Source: JAJAZB01 sp964244295
Lineage (GTDB): Bacteria > Bacteroidota > Bacteroidia > Cytophagales > Spirosomataceae
DNA: 64,000 nucleotides
Reading direction: 5' to 3'
Assembly: GCA_964244295.1 (NCBI GenBank)
Contig: CAXTIG010000015.1
Span: 1 to 64,000 of the forward strand
In this document: positions 25,355 through 33,295 of the stretch, one piece after another
Numbering within the stretch: the first letter of the stretch is position 1
Layout: each line of letters starts with the position of its first letter
Program-made: the position numbers and the translations under genes
The notes under the pieces: generated by a model
What the model saw: the letters and a program-made list of their open reading frames with translations, nothing else
What the model was told of the DNA's origin: nothing
The model's database searches: none

Positions 25355-27301
25355 TTGAACCGCCTCCTCCCCTTTTGCCTGCTATTAGCCGCGCCAATTT
25401 TGGCGCAGCTTCCCGCCGGTTATTTCCAGTTTCCGCTCCAGCCCGGCCAGCGGGCTTACCTGTCGGGGAGTTTTGCCGAATTGCGTCCGAACCATTTTCA
25501 CGCGGGAATCGACGTTAAAACCGCTTACCGCGAAGGTATTCCGGTGCAGGCGGCGGCGGCGGGCTACGTCTCACGGGTGATGGTCATGCCGGGCGGCTAC
25601 GGCAACGTGGTGTTCGTAGCCCACCCCAACGGCTACGTGAGCGTGTATGCGCACCTCCAACGCTTCAGCGAACGGATTGGTACCTACGTTCGGGAGCGGC
25701 AATACAAAGCCGAGACCTTCGAGGTGGATTTGCGGCCCAAAGCAAGCGAATTGCCGCTGACTCAGGGCGAAATTCTTGGTCTTTCGGGCAACTCCGGCAG
25801 TTCGGCGGGGCCGCACCTGCATTTTGAAATTCGCGACGACCACGGGTTTCTGGTGGACCCGCAACGATTTCGTTTCCCGGAAATCGTGGACGACCAGCCG
25901 CCCGTGATCGAAGCGCTGGCCCTGCGTCCGTTGGGCATCGGTTCCCGGCTCAACGGGGCCTTCGCCCGCCTCGAATTATACCCCGAACGTCAACCCGATG
26001 GGAGTTTCACCCTACCCGATACCCTCCAGGCCAGCGGCGAACTCGACCTCGACCTGCTGGCCTACGACCGCACCAACGGCACGGCCAACCAAAACGGCCT
26101 CAACTGCGTGGAAGTCCACGTCGATGGGGAAGAAATTTATTTCCACGCCTTCGAAAGCCTGCCCGAGGAATTCAGCCGCGACCTCAACATCCACACCGAC
26201 TACGCCACGGCCCGCCTGACCGGGCAGCGATTCCAGCACTGCTACCTGGCCGACGGCAACGACCGCCTGCGCGTTTACAAGCCCACTCCAACGCGGGGAC
26301 GGCTGCGTATCACGCCGGGTCTGCACCGGGTCACGGTATCGGTCTGGGATAGTTTTCAGAACAAAACGGCGGTGACGTTTTGGGTGAAACAGGCGGCATC
26401 TTCTCCTTCCATGCCGGATTCACTCGTCGTTAGCGGCGTGTCAACTACCCTTCGTTGGTCGGTCGAAGAGAATACGCTGATTTTAAAAGCGCAGTATCCG
26501 AAAACGGCCACCTCCCCAGCGCACCTCCTGCTCACCAACGGCCAGCGCCCCAACCTCCTTCCGGCTTACCAGCGTGCCAACGAGGCTACCTACCTCTGGG
26601 ATTTACGCCGGGGCCTGCCCGATTCGGTGCGGGTCGATGGGGCGACAGCATCCCTCGGTTTTCGGAAAATGCTGATTCCGGGCAAAGCCGAGGTCGTGAG
26701 CGGGGTTGGCTGGCGGGTCGACGTTGGCCCCAGGGCGCTTTACGACACGCTGTACCTAACTGCCCACACCAGGGACAACGCCCTGCTGCTCGGCCCGGAA
26801 GGCATTCCATTTCGGGAATCGCTGCGGGTGAGCCTCAGCCCCGCCCTGCCCGATTCGTTGCGCGCCCGCACCGCCGCCTACACGTTCAACGGCAGCGTCG
26901 AACGCTACCTGAGCGGCAAATGGGAAGCCAACACGCTCACGTTTGGAGTCAACGAGTTGGGCCAGTTCAGTACCCGCACCGATTCAGTGCCGCCCCGCGT
27001 TCAACTGCTACGAAAAAACAAGGAGGCCATCGTCTTTAAAATCGGCGACGACTGGTCGGGGGTAAGAACCTTCAGGGCCAGCGTCGATAGCCAATGGGTG
27101 CTGATGAATTACGATTACAAAACGGGCCTGATTTGGTCGGAGAAAAAAGACCCCGGCGTTTCTTTCGACGGGCCTTTGGAACTTCGCGTGACCGACAATT
27201 CGGGGAATACTGCTACTTTTAGCGGCGATTTCAGCGTGCCGTTCCCGGCTCCGAAACCGCCGCGCAAGCCGGTCAATGTAAAGCGCCGGGGGAAAAGGTA
27301 A
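25355..27301 (+). CDS. M23-family peptidoglycan endopeptidase (LytM domain), secreted
   Basis: The only usable start is TTG at 25355 (no in-frame ATG before the domain). It gives a signal peptide (MNRLLPFCLLLAAPILAQ) and 648 residues. The LytM domain follows at once, with zinc ligands in HFHAGID (His49, Asp53) and HLHFE (154-158). The remaining 480 residues are beta-rich, with repeated immunoglobulin-like modules, and end in a basic tail (KPVNVKRRGKR). It should cut peptidoglycan crosslinks in the periplasm. The long C-terminal part is common in Cytophagales M23 proteins but has no assigned role. The TAA stop lies in a family A repeat. Confidence 0.88.
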   Translation: MNRLLPFCLLLAAPILAQLPAGYFQFPLQPGQRAYLSGSFAELRPNHFHAGIDVKTAYREGIPVQAAAAGYVSRVMVMPGGYGNVVFVAHPNGYVSVYAHLQRFSERIGTYVRERQYKAETFEVDLRPKASELPLTQGEILGLSGNSGSSAGPHLHFEIRDDHGFLVDPQRFRFPEIVDDQPPVIEALALRPLGIGSRLNGAFARLELYPERQPDGSFTLPDTLQASGELDLDLLAYDRTNGTANQNGLNCVEVHVDGEEIYFHAFESLPEEFSRDLNIHTDYATARLTGQRFQHCYLADGNDRLRVYKPTPTRGRLRITPGLHRVTVSVWDSFQNKTAVTFWVKQAASSPSMPDSLVVSGVSTTLRWSVEENTLILKAQYPKTATSPAHLLLTNGQRPNLLPAYQRANEATYLWDLRRGLPDSVRVDGATASLGFRKMLIPGKAEVVSGVGWRVDVGPRALYDTLYLTAHTRDNALLLGPEGIPFRESLRVSLSPALPDSLRARTAAYTFNGSVERYLSGKWEANTLTFGVNELGQFSTRTDSVPPRVQLLRKNKEAIVFKIGDDWSGVRTFRASVDSQWVLMNYDYKTGLIWSEKKDPGVSFDGPLELRVTDNSGNTATFSGDFSVPFPAPKPPRKPVNVKRRGKR

Positions 27302-27423
27302 CTGGGTGATTGGGTAAATGGACGATTTAAAAAGGGGTTTCGTCCGTTTTTTTCATTCGCCATCCTGACCATTTGTCTTCCCCGAGTTACCCAAATTACC
27401 AAATTACCCATTTACCCAATCCC
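27298..27423. repeat. Family A heptamer inverted repeat
   Basis: The left arm 27298-27322 includes the stop codon of the M23 gene. The right arm, 27379-27423, is made of ATTACCC- and ATTTACC-like units and ends right before the bcp start. Confidence 0.75.
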
Positions 27424-27873
27424 ATGAACCTAACCACCGGCGACCCCGCGCCCCCCTTCGAGGCCAACGACCAGGATGGCAAGCCCGTCCGCCTGGCGGA
27501 CTTCGCGGGCAAAAAACTCGTCCTCTATTTCTACCCCAAAGACGACACCCCCGGCTGCACCGCCGAAGCCTGCGACCTCCGCGACAACTACCACCGCCTC
27601 ATGGCCCAGGGCTACGCCGTGCTGGGCGTGAGCACCGACGACGAAAAGTCGCACCAAAAATTCATCAAAAAATACGACCTGCCCTTCCCCCTCCTGGCCG
27701 ATACCGACCAAAAAATCGTGAACGACTACGGCGTCTGGGTTGAAAAGAACATGTACGGCCGGACGTACATGGGCACCGCCCGCGTCACCTTTCTGATTGA
27801 TGAAGAGGGCCTGATTTCCGACATTATCCAAAAAGTAGACACCAAAAACCACACCTCCCAAATTCTAAAATAG
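27424..27873 (+). CDS. bcp: Thioredoxin-dependent peroxiredoxin, Bcp/PrxQ type
   Basis: Starting at ATG 27424 gives 149 residues; the upstream extension in the same frame is encoded by a family A repeat. The peroxidatic Cys45 lies in TPGCTAEAC and the resolving Cys50 is five residues later, the PrxQ alpha-2 arrangement. It reduces hydroperoxides with electrons from thioredoxin in the cytosol. It lies upstream of the transketolase genes, separated by a family B repeat that contains its stop codon. Confidence 0.95.
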   Translation: MNLTTGDPAPPFEANDQDGKPVRLADFAGKKLVLYFYPKDDTPGCTAEACDLRDNYHRLMAQGYAVLGVSTDDEKSHQKFIKKYDLPFPLLADTDQKIVNDYGVWVEKNMYGRTYMGTARVTFLIDEEGLISDIIQKVDTKNHTSQILK

Positions 27874-27958
27874 TCGATAGTCGTCAGTCGATGGTCGTTA
27901 GGTACAACAACTTTTTGCCTTTTGACTATTGACTGACGACAATCGACTATCGACTAAC
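27871..27958. repeat. Family B heptamer inverted repeat (GTCGATA type)
   Basis: The left arm 27871-27901 is a run of 7-nt units (GTCGATA-GTCGTCA-GTCGATG), and the right arm 27924-27958 holds their complements. The TAG stop of bcp is the first triplet. Confidence 0.85.
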
Positions 27959-27960
27959 TC

Positions 27961-28824
27961 ATGGAAATTCCCCAACTGAAAAACCTTGCCATCCAGGTTC
28001 GCCGCGACATCGTGCGGATGGTCGCCGCCGTCAACTCCGGTCACCCCGGCGGTTCGCTGGGCTGCACCGAACTGTTCGTGAGCCTGTACTTCAACCACCT
28101 CCGCCTCAAAACCGGCCCCGACGGCAACGTGGTGTTCGACATGGACGGCCACGACGAAGACCTGTTCTTTTTGTCGAACGGACACATTTCGCCCGTCTGG
28201 TACTCGGTGCTGGCGCGGCGCGGGTACTTTCCGGTGGAGGAACTGGCGACGTTCCGCAAAATCAACTCGCGGGTGCAGGGCCACCCCGCCACCGCCGAGC
28301 ACTTGCCGGGCATCCGCATCGCTTCCGGTTCGCTGGGCCAGGGCCTCTCGGTCGCCATCGGCGCAGCGCTGGCTAAAAAACTGAACGGCGACGACAAGCT
28401 CGTGTACGTGCTCATGGGCGACGGTGAGCAACAGGAAGGCCAGGTGTGGGAGGCGGCCCAGTTTGCCCCCAACCACGTGGTGGACAACCTCATCGCCTTC
28501 ATCGACTACAACGGCCAGCAAATCGACGGCACCACCAACCAGGTCAACAACAACCGCGACCTCGGGGCCAAGTACGAAGCCTTCGGCTGGCGGGTGCTGC
28601 ACACCCACGGCAACGTACTCGAAGACCTCCTGAAAACCCTGACCGAAGCCCGCGACTCCGCCCACCAGGGCCGCCCGACCTTGATCATGATGACCACCGA
28701 AATGGGCTGGGGCGTCGATTACATGGTCGGCAGCCACAAATGGCACGGCACCGCCCCCAACCCCGAACAACTTCAGAAAGCTCTTGACCAGTTGGTCGGG
28801 GATGGGACGGAGGCGGATTACTGA
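27961..28824 (+). CDS. Transketolase, N-terminal subunit
   Basis: The 287-residue protein corresponds to the thiamine-diphosphate binding half of transketolase. It has SGHPGGSLGC near 25, FLSNGHISPVWY with the cofactor-contacting His, and GDGEQQEGQVWEA for the diphosphate/Mg site. Split transketolases need the C-terminal partner, which is encoded 1.7 kb downstream rather than adjacent; two foreign-looking genes lie between. The reaction transfers two-carbon units in the pentose phosphate pathway. Confidence 0.93.
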   Translation: MEIPQLKNLAIQVRRDIVRMVAAVNSGHPGGSLGCTELFVSLYFNHLRLKTGPDGNVVFDMDGHDEDLFFLSNGHISPVWYSVLARRGYFPVEELATFRKINSRVQGHPATAEHLPGIRIASGSLGQGLSVAIGAALAKKLNGDDKLVYVLMGDGEQQEGQVWEAAQFAPNHVVDNLIAFIDYNGQQIDGTTNQVNNNRDLGAKYEAFGWRVLHTHGNVLEDLLKTLTEARDSAHQGRPTLIMMTTEMGWGVDYMVGSHKWHGTAPNPEQLQKALDQLVGDGTEADY

Positions 28825-28827
28825 AAA

Positions 28828-28900
28828 TTAGTCGATGGTCGTCAGTCGATAGTCGTTAGCAAAAAGCAGCGACTATCGACTGACAACTATCGATTAACCA
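28828..28900. repeat. Family B heptamer inverted repeat, upstream of AAA gene
   Basis: Left arm 28828-28859 and right arm 28869-28900. It separates the transketolase N gene from the inserted AAA/TOPRIM pair. Confidence 0.85.
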
Positions 28901-28907
28901 CTATGTT

Positions 28908-29888
28908 ATGAAACTCCAACAACTTCGCATTCAAAATTTCAAATCCATTGTGAATTTGAAATTAGACAATCCTTCGCCGTTCTCCGTCTTCGTCGGGCCG
29001 AACGCGGCAGGAAAGTCGAATATTTTTGAGGCGTTGGAATGGTTTGTTGCTGCGTTCTTTATGGGAAAAGGTTTAAGCTATAGAATTTTTGGTGGTCATG
29101 ATGTTATTTCCAATGTAGAAAATAATTTAAGCCCTTCAATTGAGTTAACTACTGATAAGTTAAAAATAAAATCTAAAGATTTCATAAATCAAGGCGGTTC
29201 ACTAACAAATCTACTAGAAAATGAGATGAAAACTAATGTGGAAATTAGTGTGAAAGATGTTGTTTGGTATTTTGTTCAATTTTCAAGGATCTTTATACGT
29301 AACAACGAATTTCAACGAAATGAGTATAATGATGGCGCTAAACTCTCTTTAAGTACGAAAAATCTTGAGAAAGTATTGAGAAGAATACTTTCAGACGAAA
29401 AAATAAAGGAGGAATTTAATGAATGGCTTGAGTTATTTATTCCAGAGTTTAAAAGTATCGAAATACATTCCGATGATCTAACGGGATTAGATTCGCTCCT
29501 GATCTACGAAAGATACAGTAAAAAACCCTTTAATAAATCTATCATTTCAGACGGGACTTATAATATTTTATCATTGCTTACATCGATTTTTCAATCAAAT
29601 GAACAACAATTTTTGTGTATTGAAGAGCCCGAAAATGGTCTCAATCCATATGTTATTCGTGAATTGGTGAGTTTTTTTCGGCAAGCCTGCGAAGACTATG
29701 GTCATTACATATGGCTAAACACCCATTCACAAACGCTTGTCTCTCAACTAAAAGAAGAAGAATTTATTTTAGTTGAAAAAATCGAAGGCGCTACGCAAGT
29801 TCGTCAGTTTAAACCGGGTGATTTTTATGGATTGAGAGCCGACGAAGCGTGGCTTACCAATGTCTTGGGAGGAGGTAATCCATGGTAA
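28908..29888 (+). CDS. AAA_21-type ATPase of a putative defence pair
   Basis: The 326-residue protein has an ABC/SMC-like ATPase head: Walker A GPNAAGKS (30-37), a signature-like ISDGTYN near 212, Walker B FLCIEEPENGLNP near 235-247 and the H-loop His273 in THSQT. It has no transporter part, only a helical insertion at about 90-200. DNA here is far more AT-rich than the flanking genes, which indicates horizontal gain. The next gene overlaps its end by 7 bp, so the two are translationally coupled. AAA_21 plus TOPRIM pairs are known from anti-phage systems such as PARIS and AbiL and from OLD-type nucleases. I infer a similar defence role; the exact subtype is uncertain. Confidence 0.85.
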   Translation: MKLQQLRIQNFKSIVNLKLDNPSPFSVFVGPNAAGKSNIFEALEWFVAAFFMGKGLSYRIFGGHDVISNVENNLSPSIELTTDKLKIKSKDFINQGGSLTNLLENEMKTNVEISVKDVVWYFVQFSRIFIRNNEFQRNEYNDGAKLSLSTKNLEKVLRRILSDEKIKEEFNEWLELFIPEFKSIEIHSDDLTGLDSLLIYERYSKKPFNKSIISDGTYNILSLLTSIFQSNEQQFLCIEEPENGLNPYVIRELVSFFRQACEDYGHYIWLNTHSQTLVSQLKEEEFILVEKIEGATQVRQFKPGDFYGLRADEAWLTNVLGGGNPW

Positions 29889-30463
29889 AGGTTGGTTTCA
29901 TCTGCGAAGGCCGTACTGACAAATTAGTTTTGGAATCAAAGCAGTTTAATCAGTTGCTTGAACGAATTGGCCTCAAAAAAGTAAACGTTGTTTTTACCGG
30001 CGGTGTGGGCAATTTACTCCCGCAGTACATTGAACTTTTCCGAAAAACGCTCCGTGATGCCGGTGCCGAAAAAATATTCATCGTCACCGATTTAGATACA
30101 GACAAATGCATTACACTTACCAAAAAACGTTTGCAGGCGCTTGAAGAAGATCAAGTTGTTATTGCGGTTCGAGCCATTGAATCATGGTTTTTGGCCGATA
30201 GCCAAACCATATCATTCCTGCTGAATAAGTCCATAAAAATTGATTTTCCAGAACAAGAAGCAAACTCATTTGAAACGCTACGGATAATTTTTATGGCGGA
30301 ATCGGCATCAGGTCGCGGAGTGGGTACGAAGCCGATTCTGGCCCGGCGAATGATAAAATACGGCTTCAGCCTCGAAGCCGCCGCCGCCCACCCCCACTGC
30401 CCCAGCGCCCGCTATTTCCTAACCAAACTGACCGAACTCACTGCAAAATCTAACGACTGTTGA
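29882..30463 (+). CDS. TOPRIM-like (DUF4276-type) protein paired with the AAA ATPase
   Basis: The 193-residue protein starts inside the end of the ATPase gene. It has the TOPRIM Glu9 (FICEGRTDK) and the acidic pair Asp70-x-Asp72 (IVTDLDTD), followed by RAIESWFLAD (97-106), a block seen in DUF4276 and related TOPRIM families. The TOPRIM fold is found in nucleases and primases, so it is probably the effector and the ATPase the sensor or regulator. The first 430 bp are AT-rich like the ATPase gene. The last 130 bp (GFSLEAAAAHPHCPSARYFL onwards) use the GC-rich host codons. The stop codon is supplied by a family B repeat. Confidence 0.75.
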   Translation: MVKVGFICEGRTDKLVLESKQFNQLLERIGLKKVNVVFTGGVGNLLPQYIELFRKTLRDAGAEKIFIVTDLDTDKCITLTKKRLQALEEDQVVIAVRAIESWFLADSQTISFLLNKSIKIDFPEQEANSFETLRIIFMAESASGRGVGTKPILARRMIKYGFSLEAAAAHPHCPSARYFLTKLTELTAKSNDC

Positions 30464-30484
30464 CTATCGACTTACGACTTTAAC
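30450..30484. repeat. Family B half repeat at the insert's right edge
   Basis: Heptamer units (ACGACTG-TTGACTA-TCGACTT) of the family B right arm overlap the TOPRIM gene end. The left arm is missing. It is followed 3 bp later by the transketolase C-subunit start. Confidence 0.7.
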
Positions 30485-30486
30485 GC

Positions 30487-31446
30487 ATGAAAAAATACCC
30501 CTACACCGAGAAAAAAGACACCCGCTCCGGCTTTGGCGCGGGCATGACCGAACTGGGCCGCAGCAACCCCAACGTGGTGGCCCTCTGCGCTGACCTCGTG
30601 GCTTCGCTCAAACTCGACACCTTCATCAAGGAAAACCCCGATCGGTTTTTTCAGATGGGCATCGCCGAGGCCAACATGGTGGGCGTGGCCGCCGGGCTGA
30701 CCATCGGCGGAAAAATCCCCTTCACCAGCACCTTCGCCAACTTTTCGACCGGGCGCGTGTACGACCAAATCCGGCAGTCGGTAGCGTATTCAGGCAAGAA
30801 CGTGAAGCTCTGCGCTTCGCACGCGGGCCTCACGCTGGGCGAAGACGGGGCCACGCACCAGATTCTGGAAGACCTCGGCCTGATGAAAATGCTGCCCGGC
30901 ATGACCGTCATCAACCCCTGCGATTTCAACCAGACCAAAGCCGCCACCATCGCCATCGCCGAGCACGTCGGGCCGGTGTACCTGCGCTTCGGGCGGCCCG
31001 TGGTGCCGGTCTTCACCGACCCCGACCAGAAGTTTGAAATTGGCAAAGCCTGGCTGGTCAACGAAGGCACCGACGTGAGCATTTTCGCCACCGGCCACCT
31101 TGTCTGGAAAGCCATCGAAGCGGGCGAGGCCCTGGCCGAAAAAGGCATCAACGCCGAAATCATCAACATTCACACGATTAAACCCCTGGACGTGGAAGCC
31201 GTCTTAGCCTCCGTGGCCAAAACGGGCTGCGCCGTGAGCGCCGAAGAACACAACGTGTGGGGCGGTTTGGGCGAGAGCATTGCCCACGTGTTGTCGGCCA
31301 ACGCCCCCGCCCCGCTCGAACTCGTCGGTACCCAGGACACCTTCGGCGAAAGCGGCACCCCCGACCAGTTGATGGAAAAATACGGCCTCACCACCGCTCA
31401 TATCGTCGCGGCGGCGGAACGGGCGATAGCCCGGAAGAAAGGGTGA
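30487..31446 (+). CDS. Transketolase, C-terminal subunit
   Basis: The 319-residue protein holds the pyrimidine-binding and C-terminal domains. Recognisable blocks are FGAGMTELGRSNPNVVALCADL, FQMGIAEANMVGVAAGL with the catalytic Glu, TLGEDGATHQ, and a C-terminal transketolase domain ending NAPAPLELVGTQDTFGESG. It pairs with the N-subunit encoded upstream of the inserted AAA/TOPRIM pair. The stop codon begins a family C repeat. Confidence 0.93.
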   Translation: MKKYPYTEKKDTRSGFGAGMTELGRSNPNVVALCADLVASLKLDTFIKENPDRFFQMGIAEANMVGVAAGLTIGGKIPFTSTFANFSTGRVYDQIRQSVAYSGKNVKLCASHAGLTLGEDGATHQILEDLGLMKMLPGMTVINPCDFNQTKAATIAIAEHVGPVYLRFGRPVVPVFTDPDQKFEIGKAWLVNEGTDVSIFATGHLVWKAIEAGEALAEKGINAEIINIHTIKPLDVEAVLASVAKTGCAVSAEEHNVWGGLGESIAHVLSANAPAPLELVGTQDTFGESGTPDQLMEKYGLTTAHIVAAAERAIARKKG

Positions 31447-31513
31447 ATTGTGAGTGGTGAATTGTGAAATTCAAACCACCACACACAACTCACCACTCAC
31501 ATTTCACCACTTA
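31443..31513. repeat. Family C heptamer inverted repeat
   Basis: The left part (GTGAATT-GTGAGTG-GTGAATT) includes the TGA stop of the transketolase gene. The right part (AACTCAC-CACTCAC-ATTTCAC) ends just before the sigma-factor start. Confidence 0.85.
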
Positions 31514-31514
31514 A

Positions 31515-32054
31515 ATGTCCGACGCGGAACTGCTTGAAAAAGTTGCCAATCCCGAAACCCGGAATTTTGGGTTTAACCTGCTGGTGCGCAAGTATCAGCA
31601 GAAGGTGTATTGGCTGGTCCGCAAGATGGTCATCGACCACGACGATGCCGACGACATTACCCAGGAAACGTTCATCAAAGTCTGGCAGGCGCTCCCCAAT
31701 TTCCGGGGCGATTCGCAGGTGTACACCTGGATTTACCGCATCGCCACCAACGAATGCCTGAGCTTTCTGAGCAAGAAAAAGCGCCGCTTTTTCCTGCCCA
31801 TCGGCGATTTAGAGAATGAATTGTCCGCCAAACTCGACGAAAATCCGGAACTGACCGGCGACGAAATCCAGGCCAAACTCCAGAAAGCCATCCTCACCCT
31901 GCCTGACAAACAGCGGCTGGTGTTCAACCTGAAGTATTTCGACGAAATGAAATACGAGGACATGGCCGAGGTGACAGGCACCTCGGTCGGTGCGCTGAAA
32001 GCCTCCTATCACCTGGCGGTGAAAAAAATCGAGGTTTTTCTGAGCAAGAGTTAA
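31515..32054 (+). CDS. ECF-type RNA polymerase sigma factor
   Basis: The 179-residue protein has sigma region 2 (DADDITQETFIKVWQALPNF, then YTWIYRIATNECLSFL) and region 4 (LTLPDKQRLVFNLKYFDEMKYEDMAEV), with the linker between them. It is typical of ECF sigma factors, which direct a small regulon under control of a membrane anti-sigma factor. The next two genes, a single-pass membrane protein and a Spy-like periplasmic protein, probably form its control module. Confidence 0.93.
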   Translation: MSDAELLEKVANPETRNFGFNLLVRKYQQKVYWLVRKMVIDHDDADDITQETFIKVWQALPNFRGDSQVYTWIYRIATNECLSFLSKKKRRFFLPIGDLENELSAKLDENPELTGDEIQAKLQKAILTLPDKQRLVFNLKYFDEMKYEDMAEVTGTSVGALKASYHLAVKKIEVFLSKS

Positions 32055-32120
32055 ACGGAAGCGGGGCTGGCGCGTCCAACCCGCCGAAAATGGCAACGTT
32101 TGGTCGTTGCCCTCAGACCA

Positions 32121-32564
32121 ATGGAAAAAAATCGGATTCGGTTAGACGACCTTCCCAAGCGAAACTTGTTCTCGGTTCCCGACGAGTATTTCGACGACCT
32201 TCCCCAGCGGATCCAGGCCCGCGTGAGCAAGTCGGCCCCGGTTCGCCAGCCGGCGTTCACCATCAGTTGGAACTGGCAGCGGACCATCGTTTCGCTCGCC
32301 AGCGTGAGTTTGGTGGTATTTTTAATTTTCCAAACGATGCCCCGCAAGCAGGGTGCCCTCGGCACCGAACTCCTCAGCACCGTGGAAACCGAGGCTATCG
32401 TCGACTACCTGCATAGCCAAAACCTGACGGCGTTCGACATCGAACAACTCAGTAAAATCGCCGTGAGCGAACGTCCAGACTCGGCGGTAATGCAGGAGTT
32501 GAACGTGTCGGACGAGGATATTCGCCTGCAACTGCAATCCGAAGACCTGGAGGAGGCCTTGTAA
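32121..32564 (+). CDS. Single-pass membrane protein, probable anti-sigma factor
   Basis: Starting at MEKNRIRL gives 147 residues. An N-terminal cytosolic part includes LPKRNLFSVPDEYFDDLPQR (a segment common in Bacteroidota proteins next to ECF factors). One membrane segment follows at about 52-68 (TIVSLASVSLVVFLIF), then a 75-residue outer part. There is no zinc-type HxxxCxxC motif. Position right after the sigma gene suggests an anti-sigma function. The family is not one I can name with certainty. Confidence 0.65.
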   Translation: MEKNRIRLDDLPKRNLFSVPDEYFDDLPQRIQARVSKSAPVRQPAFTISWNWQRTIVSLASVSLVVFLIFQTMPRKQGALGTELLSTVETEAIVDYLHSQNLTAFDIEQLSKIAVSERPDSAVMQELNVSDEDIRLQLQSEDLEEAL

Positions 32565-32573
32565 ATTTCGACC

Positions 32574-33014
32574 ATGAAACGATTCGCTTTAGTTCTCGTC
32601 GTTTGGGGGTTTGCCCTGACGACTGCATTCACTCAAAACAAACCCGGCCTTCAGCGCATCAAAAACGCGAAGATTGCCCTGATTACCAACCGACTGAACC
32701 TCAGCACGGAACAGTCACAGCAGTTTTGGCCGGTGTATAACGAGTTTGAAGCCAAAAAACAGGAGGTGCGGGTTTCCTACCGCCGCCTCAACTCCGAGAC
32801 CAGCAACCTGACCGCCACGGATGACCAGATTCTGGCCGATTTGAAAGAACTGATGGGTCTGCGGCAAAAAGAAGTCGACCTCGACAAGGAGTACATGAGC
32901 CGGTTTTTGAAAGTCCTCAACGTGCGTCAACTCGCCGAACTCTACAAAACTGAGCAGCAGTTTACGCGGATGTTATTGGAAAAACTCAACCGGCGGGAGG
33001 AGCGGAAGCCGTAG
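32574..33014 (+). CDS. Spy/CpxP-like periplasmic protein
   Basis: The 146-residue protein has a signal peptide (ends TTAFTQ, about residue 21), and the rest is almost all helix. LNLSTEQSQQFWPVYNEFEAKKQEV resembles the LTxxQ repeat of Spy/CpxP-type proteins and the ECF-associated sensor group in Bacteroidota. It would sense or chaperone in the periplasm and feed back to the sigma/anti-sigma pair encoded upstream. A clear terminator closes the operon. Confidence 0.7.
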   Translation: MKRFALVLVVWGFALTTAFTQNKPGLQRIKNAKIALITNRLNLSTEQSQQFWPVYNEFEAKKQEVRVSYRRLNSETSNLTATDDQILADLKELMGLRQKEVDLDKEYMSRFLKVLNVRQLAELYKTEQQFTRMLLEKLNRREERKP

Positions 33015-33046
33015 GGGTGGTTTTCGGTTTTGAGTTTTCAGTTTAG

Positions 33047-33080
33047 AAACGCCCAACCTTTCGCGGGGTTGGGCGTTTTT
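33047..33080 (+). terminator. Terminator of the ECF sigma operon
   Basis: Perfect 12-bp arms (33047-33058 and 33067-33078) with the loop TTTCGCGG, ending in TTTTT. Confidence 0.85.
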
Positions 33081-33119
33081 GCGTCAAGTATCGAGAAATA
33101 GGATTCTCCAACCCCACTC

Positions 33120-33210
33120 GGTTGTCATCCTGGAAGGACCTCATTAGCCCACCGTTCTGCTTCCGGGAGACTAAACGGCGGGCTAACGAGGTCCTTCCAG
33201 GATGACAACC
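33120..33210. repeat. Family E inverted repeat, 37-bp arms
   Basis: Arms 33120-33156 and 33174-33210 match over 37 bp with two differences. The outer word GTCATCCTGGAAGGACCTC is shared with 18259-18363. The rest of the gap up to icmF shows only a short duplicated GGTAGCTTTTCGG-like word near 33220-33245. Confidence 0.85.
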
Positions 33211-33295
33211 GGGTACAAATGGTAGCTTTTCGGCTGGTAGCTTTTCGGCGAAATTTTCAGGTGATTTTTCCCAGGAAATCCCGCAACTTTAACCA

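Noticed and set aside
27898..28770. 290-codon minus-strand frame opposite transketolase N
   Set aside because: It is antisense to a conserved enzyme and full of Gly/Val/His runs typical of shadow frames.
28908..30463. AAA/TOPRIM pair as Gabija or classical OLD nuclease
   Set aside because: Those have the ATPase and TOPRIM in one protein or a helicase partner; here they are two short separate proteins.
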